A stretch of 12,908 nucleotides of DNA from JACVRW01 sp035705985 (GTDB lineage Bacteria; Actinomycetota; Thermoleophilia; Solirubrobacterales; Thermoleophilaceae), in assembly GCA_035705985.1 (NCBI GenBank), contig DASSVP010000127.1:1-12908 (forward strand). Direction: 5' to 3'. The translations under genes were made by a program, and so were the position numbers. Numbering within the stretch: the stretch's first letter is position 1; each line of letters opens with the position of its first letter. Positions 1 to 6,487 of this stretch are shown here, piece after piece. The notes beneath the pieces are model-generated. The model had not been told where the DNA came from. It saw only the letters and a program-made list of their open reading frames with translations, and searched no databases.

Positions 1-883
1 TGAGGATCGCGATGTCCTCGAGCATGCGCTTGCGGCGGTCGCCGAAGCCGGGAGCCTTGACCGCGACGCCGGTGAAGGTGCCGCGGAGCTTGTTGACCAC
101 GAAGGTCGCGAGGGACTCGCCCTCCACGTCCTCGGCGATCACCAGGATCGGCTTGCCCGACTGGATGACCTGCTCCAGCACCGGGAGCACGTCCCGGACC
201 GAGCCGATCTTCTGGTTGGCGATGAGGATGTACGGATCCTCGAGGACCGCCTCCATGCGCTCCTGGTCGGTGACCATGTACGGCGAGATGTAGCCCTTGT
301 CGAACTGCATGCCCTCGGTGAACTCGAGGTCCATGCCGAACGTCTGGCCCTCCTCGACGTTCACGACCCCGTCCTTGCCGACCTTGTCGATCGCGTCGGC
401 GATCACGTCGCCGATCTCGTCGTCGGCCGCGGAGATGGCCGCGACACGAGCGATCTGGTCCTTGCCGGAGATCTCGGTGGAGACCTCCTTGATGCGGTCC
501 ACGACCTGGTCCACGGCCTTCTCGATGCCGCGCTTCAGGCCGAGCGGGTTCGCGCCCGCCGCGACGTTCTTCAGGCCCTCCCGCACGATCGTCTGTGCAA
601 GCACGGTGGCGGTGGTGGTGCCGTCGCCCGCGACGTCGTTGGTGGCGGTGGCCACCTCGCGGACGAGCTGGGCGCCCTGGTTCGAGAACGGGTCCTCGAT
701 CTCGATCTCACGAGCGATCGATACGCCGTCGTTGGTGATGGTGGGAGCACCGAACTTCTTGTCGATCACGACGTAGCGGCCCTTCGGGCCGAGCGTGACC
801 TTGACGGCGTTCGCGACGGCGTTGACGCCATCCTCGAGCGCCTTGCGCGCGTCTACGTCGTACTTCAGTTCCTTGTGAGCCAT
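1..883 (-). CDS. groL: Chaperonin GroEL (60 kDa), N-terminal part, cut by window edge
   Basis: ATP-driven cytosolic folding chaperone that works with GroES. The first 294 residues are present and the rest lies beyond position 1. The protein begins MAHKELKYDVDARKAL. It contains the ATP-site segments TLGPKGRYVVIDKKFGAP and ITNDGVSIARE (the catalytic Asp is in NDG), then GDGTTTATVLAQ, and later the apical-domain run GYISPYMVTD. All are canonical GroEL. The ATG at 883 is set by homology and by a strong AGGAGG 10 nt upstream that overlaps the groES stop codon, so the two genes are translated together from one CIRCE-controlled transcript. Actinobacteria often carry two GroEL copies that differ in their C-terminal tail. 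That tail is outside the window, so which copy this is cannot be told beyond its linkage to groES. Confidence 0.98.
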   Translation of the reverse strand, partial: MAHKELKYDVDARKALEDGVNAVANAVKVTLGPKGRYVVIDKKFGAPTITNDGVSIAREIEIEDPFSNQGAQLVREVATATNDVAGDGTTTATVLAQTIVREGLKNVAAGANPLGLKRGIEKAVDQVVDRIKEVSTEISGKDQIARVAAISAADDEIGDVIADAIDKVGKDGVVNVEEGQTFGMDLEFTEGMQFDKGYISPYMVTDQERMEAVLEDPYILIANQKIGSVRDVLPVLEQVIQSGKPILVIAEDVEGESLATFVVNKLRGTFTGVAVKAPGFGDRRKRMLEDIAIL

Positions 884-893
884 GTCTGCCTTT

Positions 894-900
894 CCTCCTA
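894..900 (-). promoter_or_regulatory. groEL ribosome binding site overlapping groES stop
   Basis: On the minus strand TAGGAGG lies 10 nt before the groEL ATG. Its first three bases are the TAG stop of groES, so termination of GroES and initiation of GroEL use the same bases. This arrangement fits translational coupling. Confidence 0.85.
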
Positions 901-1191
901 GCCCGCGACCTTGGCGAGCACATCCGACTCACGAAGCACGAGCAGATCCTGGCCCTCTACCTCGACCTCGGTGCCGCCGTACTTCGAATACAGGACCGTG
1001 TCGCCCTCGGCGACATCGAGCGGGATGCGCTTCTCGCCATCCTCGTCCCACTTCCCCTCTCCAACCGCCAGGACCTTGCCCTTCTGGGGCTTCTCCTTCG
1101 CGGTGTCGGGGAGGACGATGCCGCTTGCGGTGGTCTCGTCCTCCTCGATCGCCTGCACGATGAGGCGATCGCCCAGAGGCTTGAGATTCAT
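898..1191 (-). CDS. groES: Co-chaperonin GroES (10 kDa)
   Basis: Heptameric lid of the GroEL chamber. The 97-residue protein starts MNLKPLGDRLIVQAIEEDE, continues with the mobile-loop region TTASGIVLPDTAKEKPQ, and then GKVLAVGEGKW, GDTVLYSKYGGTEVEVEG and the end LLVLRESDVLAKVAG. Length and order are standard. The reading frame stays open 15 codons further upstream, but that stretch runs into the CIRCE operator. The ATG at 1191 has GGAGG 8 nt before it and gives the usual GroES N-terminus, so I chose it. The stop codon lies inside the groEL ribosome binding site. Confidence 0.98.
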   Translation of the reverse strand: MNLKPLGDRLIVQAIEEDETTASGIVLPDTAKEKPQKGKVLAVGEGKWDEDGEKRIPLDVAEGDTVLYSKYGGTEVEVEGQDLLVLRESDVLAKVAG

Positions 1192-1199
1192 GCGTTCTA

Positions 1200-1204
1200 C
1201 CTCC
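1200..1204 (-). promoter_or_regulatory. groES ribosome binding site (decides start)
   Basis: GGAGG on the minus strand, 8 nt before the ATG at 1191. It supports that ATG over a longer reading frame opening at 1236, which would overlap the CIRCE operator. Confidence 0.8.
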
Positions 1205-1228
1205 ACTTGACGTTCTTGCAAAGTCAGG

Positions 1229-1257
1229 CTTGGCACTCTAGCAGCGAGAGTGCCAAG
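1229..1257 (-). promoter_or_regulatory. CIRCE operator (HrcA binding site) upstream of groES-groEL
   Basis: A perfect inverted repeat, CTTGGCACTC and GAGTGCCAAG, separated by exactly 9 nt (TAGCAGCGA on the plus strand). This matches the CIRCE consensus TTAGCACTC-N9-GAGTGCTAA with compensating changes in both arms. It sits 37 bp before the groES ATG, the usual position for HrcA repression in heat shock. Read on the minus strand, TAGAGT fits TANNNT and overlaps the operator, so it may be the -10 box. I see no convincing -35 box for it. No hrcA gene is in the window. Confidence 0.95.
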
Positions 1258-1294
1258 AGAGGAGGCCTTTTTCGGTCTGCATGTGGGTCAGCGG

Positions 1295-1309
1295 CGGCGG
1301 CGCCCGCCG
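1295..1309 (-). terminator. Possible hairpin after the ASCH gene
   Basis: A 6-bp GC-only stem (CGGCGG and CCGCCG) with a 3-nt loop, beginning 9 nt after the stop of the ASCH-domain gene. No T-run follows, so it is not a classical intrinsic terminator. It is the only secondary structure between this gene and the groES promoter, and it could separate the two transcription units. Confidence 0.3.
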
Positions 1310-1318
1310 TGCAGCCAC

Positions 1319-1717
1319 TCAGTTCTGGGCGGGAGCGTCTCTGCGCATGCGCTCCTGGATCTCGGACGGGCGGTCCGAGATCTGCGAGAAGCGGACGACC
1401 GTGACGGTGTCGTCCATCTCGACCTTGCGGCCGTAGATCTGCTCGAGGAAGTGCACCATCTCGTCGAGCCGGCGAAACTCGGGGTTGTCGTGCTCGATGT
1501 CGCGCGGGGATAGGTCCTGGACCTGCTTCACCTCGACGCTGTCGATCACGGCGTCGAAGATCTTCTGCCGCGGCGAGTGCTGGAAGCCCACCGTGATCAT
1601 CACGACCTCGCCCTTGCGGTACTTCTTGCCCTTGTCGCCGAGGCGGATGGTCGCCGTCTTCCGGCCGCGCTTCAGCTGGTCGACGAAGACAGGTGAATAG
1701 AAATTGAGGACGAACAC
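1319..1717 (-). CDS. ASCH-domain protein (PUA-like fold, predicted RNA/nucleotide binding)
   Basis: A 132-residue single-domain protein. Residues 4-45 (FYSPVFVDQLKRGRKTATIR, then a Lys/Gly-rich turn and KGEVVMITVG) match the start of ASCH domains, whose signature is a G-x-K-T-x-x-x-R stretch followed by a beta strand. ASCH domains are beta-barrels related to PUA and thought to bind RNA or nucleotides. Some members are nucleoside amidohydrolases, but nothing here establishes enzyme activity. Start is GTG at 1717. No clear Shine-Dalgarno precedes it. TAGTCT lies 9 nt upstream and overlaps the stop of the Nudix gene, so a weak internal promoter is possible. It is the last gene of the crp-pcm-Nudix-ASCH run, 12 bp after the Nudix stop. 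The domain call is sound and the specific role is unknown. Confidence 0.82.
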   Translation of the reverse strand: MFVLNFYSPVFVDQLKRGRKTATIRLGDKGKKYRKGEVVMITVGFQHSPRQKIFDAVIDSVEVKQVQDLSPRDIEHDNPEFRRLDEMVHFLEQIYGRKVEMDDTVTVVRFSQISDRPSEIQERMRRDAPAQN

Positions 1718-1729
1718 GGTCGGGGCAGA

Positions 1730-2146
1730 CTAGCTGCCGCGCGCTACGCGCGACAACGCGGTTTCGGCCATCTCCTTCTCGCCCTTGTAGGCGAGCCGCC
1801 CGGACGCCTCCTCGAGCGGTATCCAGAGCGCCTCCTCGACCTCGTGGTCGTGATCGGCGAGCCGCCCGGAGCGGTAGCGGAGCAGGAAGAAGCTCACCAC
1901 CTTGAGCACGCGGTCGCCGTCGCGGGCGTACCAGTAGCGGATGTCGCCGAGCTTCTCGACCGGCGTGGCCGTGAGGCCGGTCTCCTCCCGCACCTCCCGC
2001 AGCGCGGCGTCCTGCATCGACTCGCCCTTCTCCGGGTGGCCCTTCGGCAGCGCGAGGATCCCGTCACGCACGCGCACGACCGCGAGGTGAGGGCGGCCGC
2101 GCAGGTTGCGGAGCACGAGGCCGCCCGCGGAGAACTCGCGGATCAC
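1730..2146 (-). CDS. Nudix hydrolase
   Basis: A 138-residue metal-dependent hydrolase of nucleoside diphosphate-linked compounds. The full Nudix box is present at residues 36-58 (GHPEKGE, seven residues, then REVREETGL), fitting G-x5-E-x7-R-E-U-x-E-E-x-G-U exactly. The preceding LALPKG is common in dinucleoside polyphosphate (Ap4A-type) and RNA-cap-type members, but the substrate cannot be fixed from sequence. Start is GTG at 2146, whose GTGA overlaps the TGA stop of the methyltransferase gene, implying translational coupling. The frame stays open upstream to 2476, but that stretch is a low-complexity Arg/Gly/Ala shadow of the methyltransferase gene. Confidence 0.93.
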   Translation of the reverse strand: MIREFSAGGLVLRNLRGRPHLAVVRVRDGILALPKGHPEKGESMQDAALREVREETGLTATPVEKLGDIRYWYARDGDRVLKVVSFFLLRYRSGRLADHDHEVEEALWIPLEEASGRLAYKGEKEMAETALSRVARGS

Positions 2147-2787
2147 GGCTCGTCCTCGCACACGAGCGGCACGAAGCGGACGCCGGTGATGGGCTCCTCG
2201 CGGCCGTCGCGGAAGCGCATCAGCAGCTCGCGGCCGTCGCGCTCCACGGGGCAGACGAGCGCGGCACCCGGCGCGAGCTGGTCGAACAGCGCGTCCGGGG
2301 GGCGATCCTGCGCCGTGGCCGTGACCGAGATGCCGCCGAAGGGCGCGCGCTCCGGCGCCCCGAGCGACCCGTCGCCCACGCCCACCACCACGTTGTCGTA
2401 CCCCAGCTCGTGAAGCACCTGCTCGGCCTGGACCGCGAGGCTCTCGTAGCGCTCGATGGTCACGACTTCGCGGCACAGGCGGGAGAGCACCGCGGCGCCG
2501 TAGCCCGAGCCCGTCCCGACCTCGAGCACGGTCTCAGACCCCTCGAGCTCGAGCAGCTGCGCCATGCAGGCCACGATCCAGGGCTGGGACATCGTCTGGC
2601 CCTCGCCGATCCGCACGGCGCCGTCGCGGTACGCGCGCCCGCGCTGGCCCTCGGGGAGGAACAGCTCGCGCGGCACCTCCTCCATCGCCGCCAGCACGCG
2701 CTCGTCGTCGATCCCGCGCCGCCGGAGCTGGCGTTCGACCATCCGGCGGCGGTCAGTGGATGTAGTTTCGGAGTCGCGCCGGGTCAT
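2143..2787 (-). CDS. pcm: Protein-L-isoaspartate O-methyltransferase
   Basis: Repairs isoaspartyl residues in aged proteins by SAM-dependent methylation in the cytoplasm. Visible hallmarks are RRRMVERQL and VPRELFLP near the N-terminus, GEGQTMSQPWIVACM (substrate-side motif, residues 61-75), SAM motif I VLEVGTGSGYGAAVLS (87-102), VTIERYESLA (post-I, 109-118) and GDGSLGAPERAPFGGISVTA (138-157). With 214 residues it has the family length. ATG at 2787 was chosen because GGAAAGG lies close upstream. This start overlaps the end of the crp-family gene by 35 bp. An alternative ATG at 2742 clears that gene but has no visible Shine-Dalgarno, and a GTG at 2805 is also in frame. It lies between the regulator and the Nudix gene, overlapping both. 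Confidence 0.95.
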   Translation of the reverse strand: MTRRDSETTSTDRRRMVERQLRRRGIDDERVLAAMEEVPRELFLPEGQRGRAYRDGAVRIGEGQTMSQPWIVACMAQLLELEGSETVLEVGTGSGYGAAVLSRLCREVVTIERYESLAVQAEQVLHELGYDNVVVGVGDGSLGAPERAPFGGISVTATAQDRPPDALFDQLAPGAALVCPVERDGRELLMRFRDGREEPITGVRFVPLVCEDEP

Positions 2788-3454
2788 GCACCGTGACCTT
2801 TCCACGCCCCAGGGTGACGATCCCGGCGCGCTCGAGCGTCGCGAGGAAGCGGCTGCAGCTCTCGCGCGAGGTGCCGGCGAGATTGGCGATCTCGGCCTGG
2901 GTCGAGCGGATCAGGACGTCCACGTCCGGAGCGCCGTCCGCCTGCCGCGCGACCGTCTGGCCGAGCAGCGCGCTGGCCACCCGGCCGGCCACCGTCTGAA
3001 ACGACTGCTGGAACAGCCGCTCGTTCGTCCGGCTGACCCTCTCCGCGAGCGTCGCGAGCAGCTTGAGCGCCAGGTCGGGGTGACGTCGGATCAGGCGCTG
3101 GACGTCGCCGGCCAGGAGCGCCACCGCCGTGGCGGGCTCGACCACCTCGGCCGTGGCCGACCGCGTGTCGCCCCGGAACATCGCCAGCTCGCCGAACAGC
3201 ATGCCCGCTCGGAGCTCGGCGAGGGCGACCATGCGGCCGTCCTGGTGCTCGCGCGTCAGCACCACGGCACCCGACCGCAGCACGTAGCAGGTGTCGCCCA
3301 CGTCGCCCTCGCGGAAGATCACCTCGCCGCGCTCCCAGCGGCGCGGGACGGCCACCTGGGCCACCGCCTCGAGCTCCGGCTGCTCGAGGTCGCCGAACAC
3401 CTCCGTGCCTGCGAGGAGGCGGACCGTCTCGTCCGCGGTGGACATGAGGCGCAT
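2753..3454 (-). CDS. Crp/Fnr-family transcriptional regulator
   Basis: A 233-residue cyclic-nucleotide-type regulator. The cNMP-binding domain spans about residues 18-130. Its phosphate cassette FGELAMFRGDTRSATAEV (87-104) carries both the Glu of GEL and the Arg of RSA that contact cAMP in E. coli Crp, so true cyclic-nucleotide binding is plausible. A dimerisation helix follows, then the winged HTH with STQAEIANLAGTSRESCSRF (184-203), the usual Crp recognition region. There is no Fnr-type Cys cluster. Start ATG 3454 has AAGGTGGG just upstream; ATG 3445 is an alternative. The frame extends to 3805, but that part is antisense to ilvA. It is first in a probable operon with pcm, Nudix and ASCH genes and divergent from ilvA with only 13 bp between starts, so it may control both sides. 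Confidence 0.95.
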   Translation of the reverse strand: MRLMSTADETVRLLAGTEVFGDLEQPELEAVAQVAVPRRWERGEVIFREGDVGDTCYVLRSGAVVLTREHQDGRMVALAELRAGMLFGELAMFRGDTRSATAEVVEPATAVALLAGDVQRLIRRHPDLALKLLATLAERVSRTNERLFQQSFQTVAGRVASALLGQTVARQADGAPDVDVLIRSTQAEIANLAGTSRESCSRFLATLERAGIVTLGRGKVTVHDPARLRNYIH

Positions 3455-3457
3455 AAT
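3452..3457 (+). promoter_or_regulatory. Candidate -10 box for ilvA, inside the crp-family start region
   Basis: CATAAT on the plus strand matches the -10 consensus TATAAT at five of six positions. It lies 10 nt before the ilvA GTG, so transcription would begin only about 3-4 nt before the start codon. No -35 box is recognisable at 16-18 bp. The box also covers the ATG of the divergent regulator gene. Confidence 0.35.
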
Positions 3458-3467
3458 CCCACCTTGA

Positions 3468-4706
3468 GTGGCCGTCGCCCCGGAAGAAGCCGTCACATTC
3501 GCCGACGTCGAGAGCGCGGCGCGCGCCCTGACGGGCCGCGTCCGCGAGACGCCGCTGCTGTCGGCGGGCGAGCTCTCGCGCCGCATGGGCACGCGCGTGC
3601 TCGTCAAGGCGGAGAACCTCCAGCTCACGGGGTCCTTCAAGGCGCGCGGCGCAACGCACATGATCCGCGGGCTGCCCCGGGAGGCGCTCGACGCGGGAGT
3701 GGTGGCGGCGAGCGCGGGGAACCATGCGCAGGCGGTTGCCTTCGCTGCGCGCGAGGCGCGGGCGCGGGCCGTGCTCGTGATGCCGGCGCAGGCGCCGCTC
3801 GCCAAGGTTGCGGCCGTCCGTCAGTACGGCGGCGAGGTGCGCTTCGTGGAGGGCGGCTACGACGAGGCGCAGGCCGAGGCCGGCCGGCTCGCCGAGGCGG
3901 AAGGCATGACCGTGGTGCACGCGTTCGACCAGCCGCAGGTCGTGGCCGGCCAGGGCACCATCGGGCTCGAGCTGGCCCGGCAGGCGCCGGATCTGAGGCT
4001 CGTCGTGGTGCCGCTCGGCGGCGGCGGGCTGGCGAGCGGAATCGGGCTTGCGCTGGCGAATGCCCTCGACGGCGTGCGCGTGGTGGGCGTCCAGGCCGAG
4101 GCCTGCGCGCCCTACATCGACTCGCTGGCCGCCGAGCGGCCGATCGGCGCCCGCTCCGCGAACACGATCTGTGACGGGATAGCCGTCAAGCGCCCCGGTG
4201 ACTTCACGCTGCCGCTGGTGCAGCGCTACGTGGACGAGGTGGTGACGGTCTCGGACGACCAGGTCGCCCAGGCGATGGTGCTGCTGCTCGAGCGCTCGAA
4301 GCTGGTGGTGGAGGGCGCCGGCGCGGTGGCCGTGGCGGCGCTCATGCACGGCCGCGTGGACCCGCCCGAGGAAGGCTCGGTGTGCGCGGTGCTGTCGGGC
4401 GGCAACGTCGACGTCTCGCTGCTGTCAGAGGCGATCCGGCTTGGCGAGACCGCCGCCGGCCGCCGGATGGTGCTCTCGACCGTCGTGCCGGACCGCCCGG
4501 GCGCGCTCGCCGGCCTGCTGCGCGTGGTGGCGGACCGCGGCGGCAACGTCGTGGACGTGGAGCACCTGCGCGACGGGATCGAGATCCACGTGCGCGAGAC
4601 AGCGATCAAGCTGGTGCTCCAGACGCGCGGGCCCGATAACAGCCGGGAGATCCTCGACGCCGCACGCGAGGAGGGTTTCTCGGTGCGCGTCGAGACGGAC
4701 GCCTAG
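3468..4706 (+). CDS. ilvA: Threonine dehydratase with C-terminal ACT domain
   Basis: A PLP enzyme that deaminates threonine (or serine) to 2-oxobutyrate, the first step towards isoleucine. The 412 residues show the PLP-lysine motif GSFKARGA (Lys58), ASAGNHAQAVA (81-91), the phosphate-binding GGGGLASG (184-191) and LSGGN (309-313). A single ACT domain at about 335-408 starts STVVPDRPGALAGLLRVV. One ACT domain and about 400 residues fit the shorter, TdcB-like form rather than the two-ACT biosynthetic IlvA, although many actinobacteria use this form. Start is GTG 3468 by alignment with family N-termini. No Shine-Dalgarno is visible, and a -10-like CATAAT lies 10 nt upstream, suggesting near-leaderless initiation. 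psuG follows after 15 bp. Confidence 0.95.
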   Translation: MAVAPEEAVTFADVESAARALTGRVRETPLLSAGELSRRMGTRVLVKAENLQLTGSFKARGATHMIRGLPREALDAGVVAASAGNHAQAVAFAAREARARAVLVMPAQAPLAKVAAVRQYGGEVRFVEGGYDEAQAEAGRLAEAEGMTVVHAFDQPQVVAGQGTIGLELARQAPDLRLVVVPLGGGGLASGIGLALANALDGVRVVGVQAEACAPYIDSLAAERPIGARSANTICDGIAVKRPGDFTLPLVQRYVDEVVTVSDDQVAQAMVLLLERSKLVVEGAGAVAVAALMHGRVDPPEEGSVCAVLSGGNVDVSLLSEAIRLGETAAGRRMVLSTVVPDRPGALAGLLRVVADRGGNVVDVEHLRDGIEIHVRETAIKLVLQTRGPDNSREILDAAREEGFSVRVETDA

Positions 4707-4721
4707 CGCCGGCGGCGCACG

Positions 4722-5621
4722 ATGATCGTCGACCCTCATGTCGCGGAGGCGCTCGCGGCCGGCCGGCCGGTGGTCGCGCTCGAGAGCACGATCGTCAGCC
4801 ACGGCCTCCCGCGGCCGCGCAACCTGGCGGTAGCCCGCGAGCTCGAGTCGAGCGTCCGGGACGCCGGGGCCGTGCCCGCGACCGTCGCGGTGGTGGCCGG
4901 CGAGGCGCGCGTGGGACTGCGCGACGAGGCGCTCGCCGAGATCGCGGAGCGAGACGACGTGGTGAAGTGCGGCGTCCGCGACCTCGCGCCGCTCGCCGCT
5001 CGCGGCGGCTACGGCGGCACGACGGTGGCCGCGACGGCCCACCTCGCCGCGCGGGCGGGCATCCGGACGTTCGCGACGGGTGGGCTCGGCGGGGTTCATC
5101 GCGGCGCGCGCGACACCTGGGACGAGTCCGCCGATCTCCACGCACTCGCGCGTACGGGGATCGTGGTGGTGTGCGCGGGGGTGAAGTCGATTCTCGACGT
5201 GGGGGCGACGCTCGAGCGGCTCGAGACGCTGGGCGTCGCGGTGCTGGGTTACGGGACCGACCGGTTCCCCGGCTTCTACCTGTCGGACTCGGGCCACCCG
5301 GTGGGGTGGCGGGTCGACTCGGTGGCGGAGGTCGCGGCGGTCGCGGGGGCGCGCCGTGAGCTCGGGACGGACGACCGCGCGGTGGTGGTGGCGAACCCGC
5401 TCCCGGAGGACGAGCAGCTCGACCCGGGCCTCCACGACCGCGTGCTGCAGGAGGGGCTGGCGGCCGCGGAGCGCGACGGCGTGACGGGGAAGGACGCGAC
5501 GCCGTTCCTGCTCGACTACCTCGCGCGCGAGACGGAGGGCGCGAGCCTGGAGGCGAACGTCCGCCTCGTGCTGCGCAACGCGCGGCTCGCGGCCGAGATC
5601 GCGAGCGAGCTGTCGAGGTGA
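4722..5621 (+). CDS. psuG: Pseudouridine-5'-phosphate glycosidase
   Basis: Cleaves the C-C glycosidic bond of pseudouridine 5'-phosphate to uracil and ribose 5-phosphate. The 299 residues match the family length, with hallmark segments VVALESTIVSHGLPRPRN (17-34), KCGVRDL (82-88), GGTTVAATA (98-106), FATGGLGGVHRG (117-128), the metal-site region DESADL (134-139), CAGVKSILD (151-159, Lys155 matching the Schiff-base lysine of E. coli PsuG) and GKDATPFLL (256-264). All key residues are intact. ATG 4722 lies 15 bp after ilvA, so they are probably cotranscribed. Its TGA overlaps the GTG of the kinase gene. The order is glycosidase then kinase, and no nucleoside transporter lies next to the pair. 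Confidence 0.95.
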   Translation: MIVDPHVAEALAAGRPVVALESTIVSHGLPRPRNLAVARELESSVRDAGAVPATVAVVAGEARVGLRDEALAEIAERDDVVKCGVRDLAPLAARGGYGGTTVAATAHLAARAGIRTFATGGLGGVHRGARDTWDESADLHALARTGIVVVCAGVKSILDVGATLERLETLGVAVLGYGTDRFPGFYLSDSGHPVGWRVDSVAEVAAVAGARRELGTDDRAVVVANPLPEDEQLDPGLHDRVLQEGLAAAERDGVTGKDATPFLLDYLARETEGASLEANVRLVLRNARLAAEIASELSR

Positions 5622-6487
5622 GCCGGGTGGTGGTGCTGGGCGACGTCATGGTCGACGTCGTGGCTCGGCTCTCGGGGCCGCTGGCGCCGGGCAGCGACTC
5701 GCCGGCGGTCGTCCGCTTCCACGGGGGCGGCTCGGCGGCCAACACAGCCGCGTGGCTCGCGGCCGCGGGCGAGCGTCCCGTGCTCGCCGGACGCGTGGGC
5801 GACGACGACCGCGGCCGGGGCGCGCGCGACGAGCTGCGCGCGCTTGGCGTGGACGCACGGCTCGGCGTGGATCCCGAGCTGCCCACGGGCACGTGCATCG
5901 TCCTGGTGGGCCCCGACGGTGAGCGGACGATGGCGCCCGACCCCGGCGCGAACGACGCGCTGGCGCCGGACGACCTTCCGGACGACGTGCTCGCGGGGGA
6001 CGGGCACCTGCACGTCGTGGGCTACGCGCTGCTCCGGCCGGGCTCGCGCCCGGCCGCGCTGGAGGCGATGGCCCGCGCGCGAGCGAGCGGCATGACCATC
6101 TCGGTCGACCCGTCGTCGTCCGCGCTCCTGTCGGAAGCGTTCCTCGACGCCTGCGAGGACGCCCAGCTTCTGTTGCCGAACGCGTCCGAGGCGCACGCGC
6201 TCACGGGCGAGAGCGCACCGGAGCGGGCGGCGCGGGCGCTGGCCGGCCGGGTGGGCGAGGCGGTCGTGAAGCTGGGCCCGGACGGGGCTCTGTGGACGAA
6301 CGGCGAGGAGCTGCTGCGGGCGGCCGCTGTCCCGGTCGAGTCCGCTATCGACAGCACGGGCGCGGGCGACGCCTTCGCGGCGGGCCTGCTGCACGCCCGC
6401 GCCTCGGGGGCCTCCCTCGCGGAGTCACTCGCGGCGGCCTGCGAGCTCGCCGCTAAGGCGGTCGCCACCCCCGGCGCCAGGCCCTAG
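5618..6487 (+). CDS. psuK: PfkB-family kinase, probable pseudouridine kinase
   Basis: A 289-residue ribokinase-fold sugar/nucleoside kinase. PfkB signature regions are GGGSAANTAAWLAAAG (36-51) and DSTGAGDAFAAGLL (245-258), with catalytic Asp251 in GAGD. LVGPDGERTMAPDPGAND (96-113) and LLPNASEAHALTG (185-197) are also typical. The family alone does not fix the substrate. The pseudouridine assignment rests on the 4-bp GTGA overlap with psuG, whose substrate this enzyme would make (pseudouridine + ATP to pseudouridine 5'-phosphate). An adenosine or ribokinase-like role is the main alternative. Its last 63 bp overlap the 3' end of the convergent DsbA-like gene. Confidence 0.85.
   Translation: MSRVVVLGDVMVDVVARLSGPLAPGSDSPAVVRFHGGGSAANTAAWLAAAGERPVLAGRVGDDDRGRGARDELRALGVDARLGVDPELPTGTCIVLVGPDGERTMAPDPGANDALAPDDLPDDVLAGDGHLHVVGYALLRPGSRPAALEAMARARASGMTISVDPSSSALLSEAFLDACEDAQLLLPNASEAHALTGESAPERAARALAGRVGEAVVKLGPDGALWTNGEELLRAAAVPVESAIDSTGAGDAFAAGLLHARASGASLAESLAAACELAAKAVATPGARP

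Noticed and set aside
1192..1236. 15-residue N-terminal extension of GroES
   Set aside because: It would place coding sequence over one arm of CIRCE. GroES normally begins at MNLKPLGDR, and that ATG has a good ribosome binding site.
3455..3805. N-terminal extension of the crp-family regulator
   Set aside because: The extension is exactly antisense to ilvA, and the cNMP domain begins normally after the ATG at 3454, which has AAGGTGGG upstream.
2564..4349. Long open frames of over 500 codons on both strands across pcm, crp and ilvA
   Set aside because: They are Arg/His/Gly/Ala-rich shadows with no recognisable domain. The genes with clear family motifs occupy the other frames.
4425..6394. Long minus-strand open frames opposite psuG and the PfkB kinase
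   Set aside because: Composition is Arg/Pro/Ala-biased, with no motifs, and the plus-strand frames have full-length conserved families.
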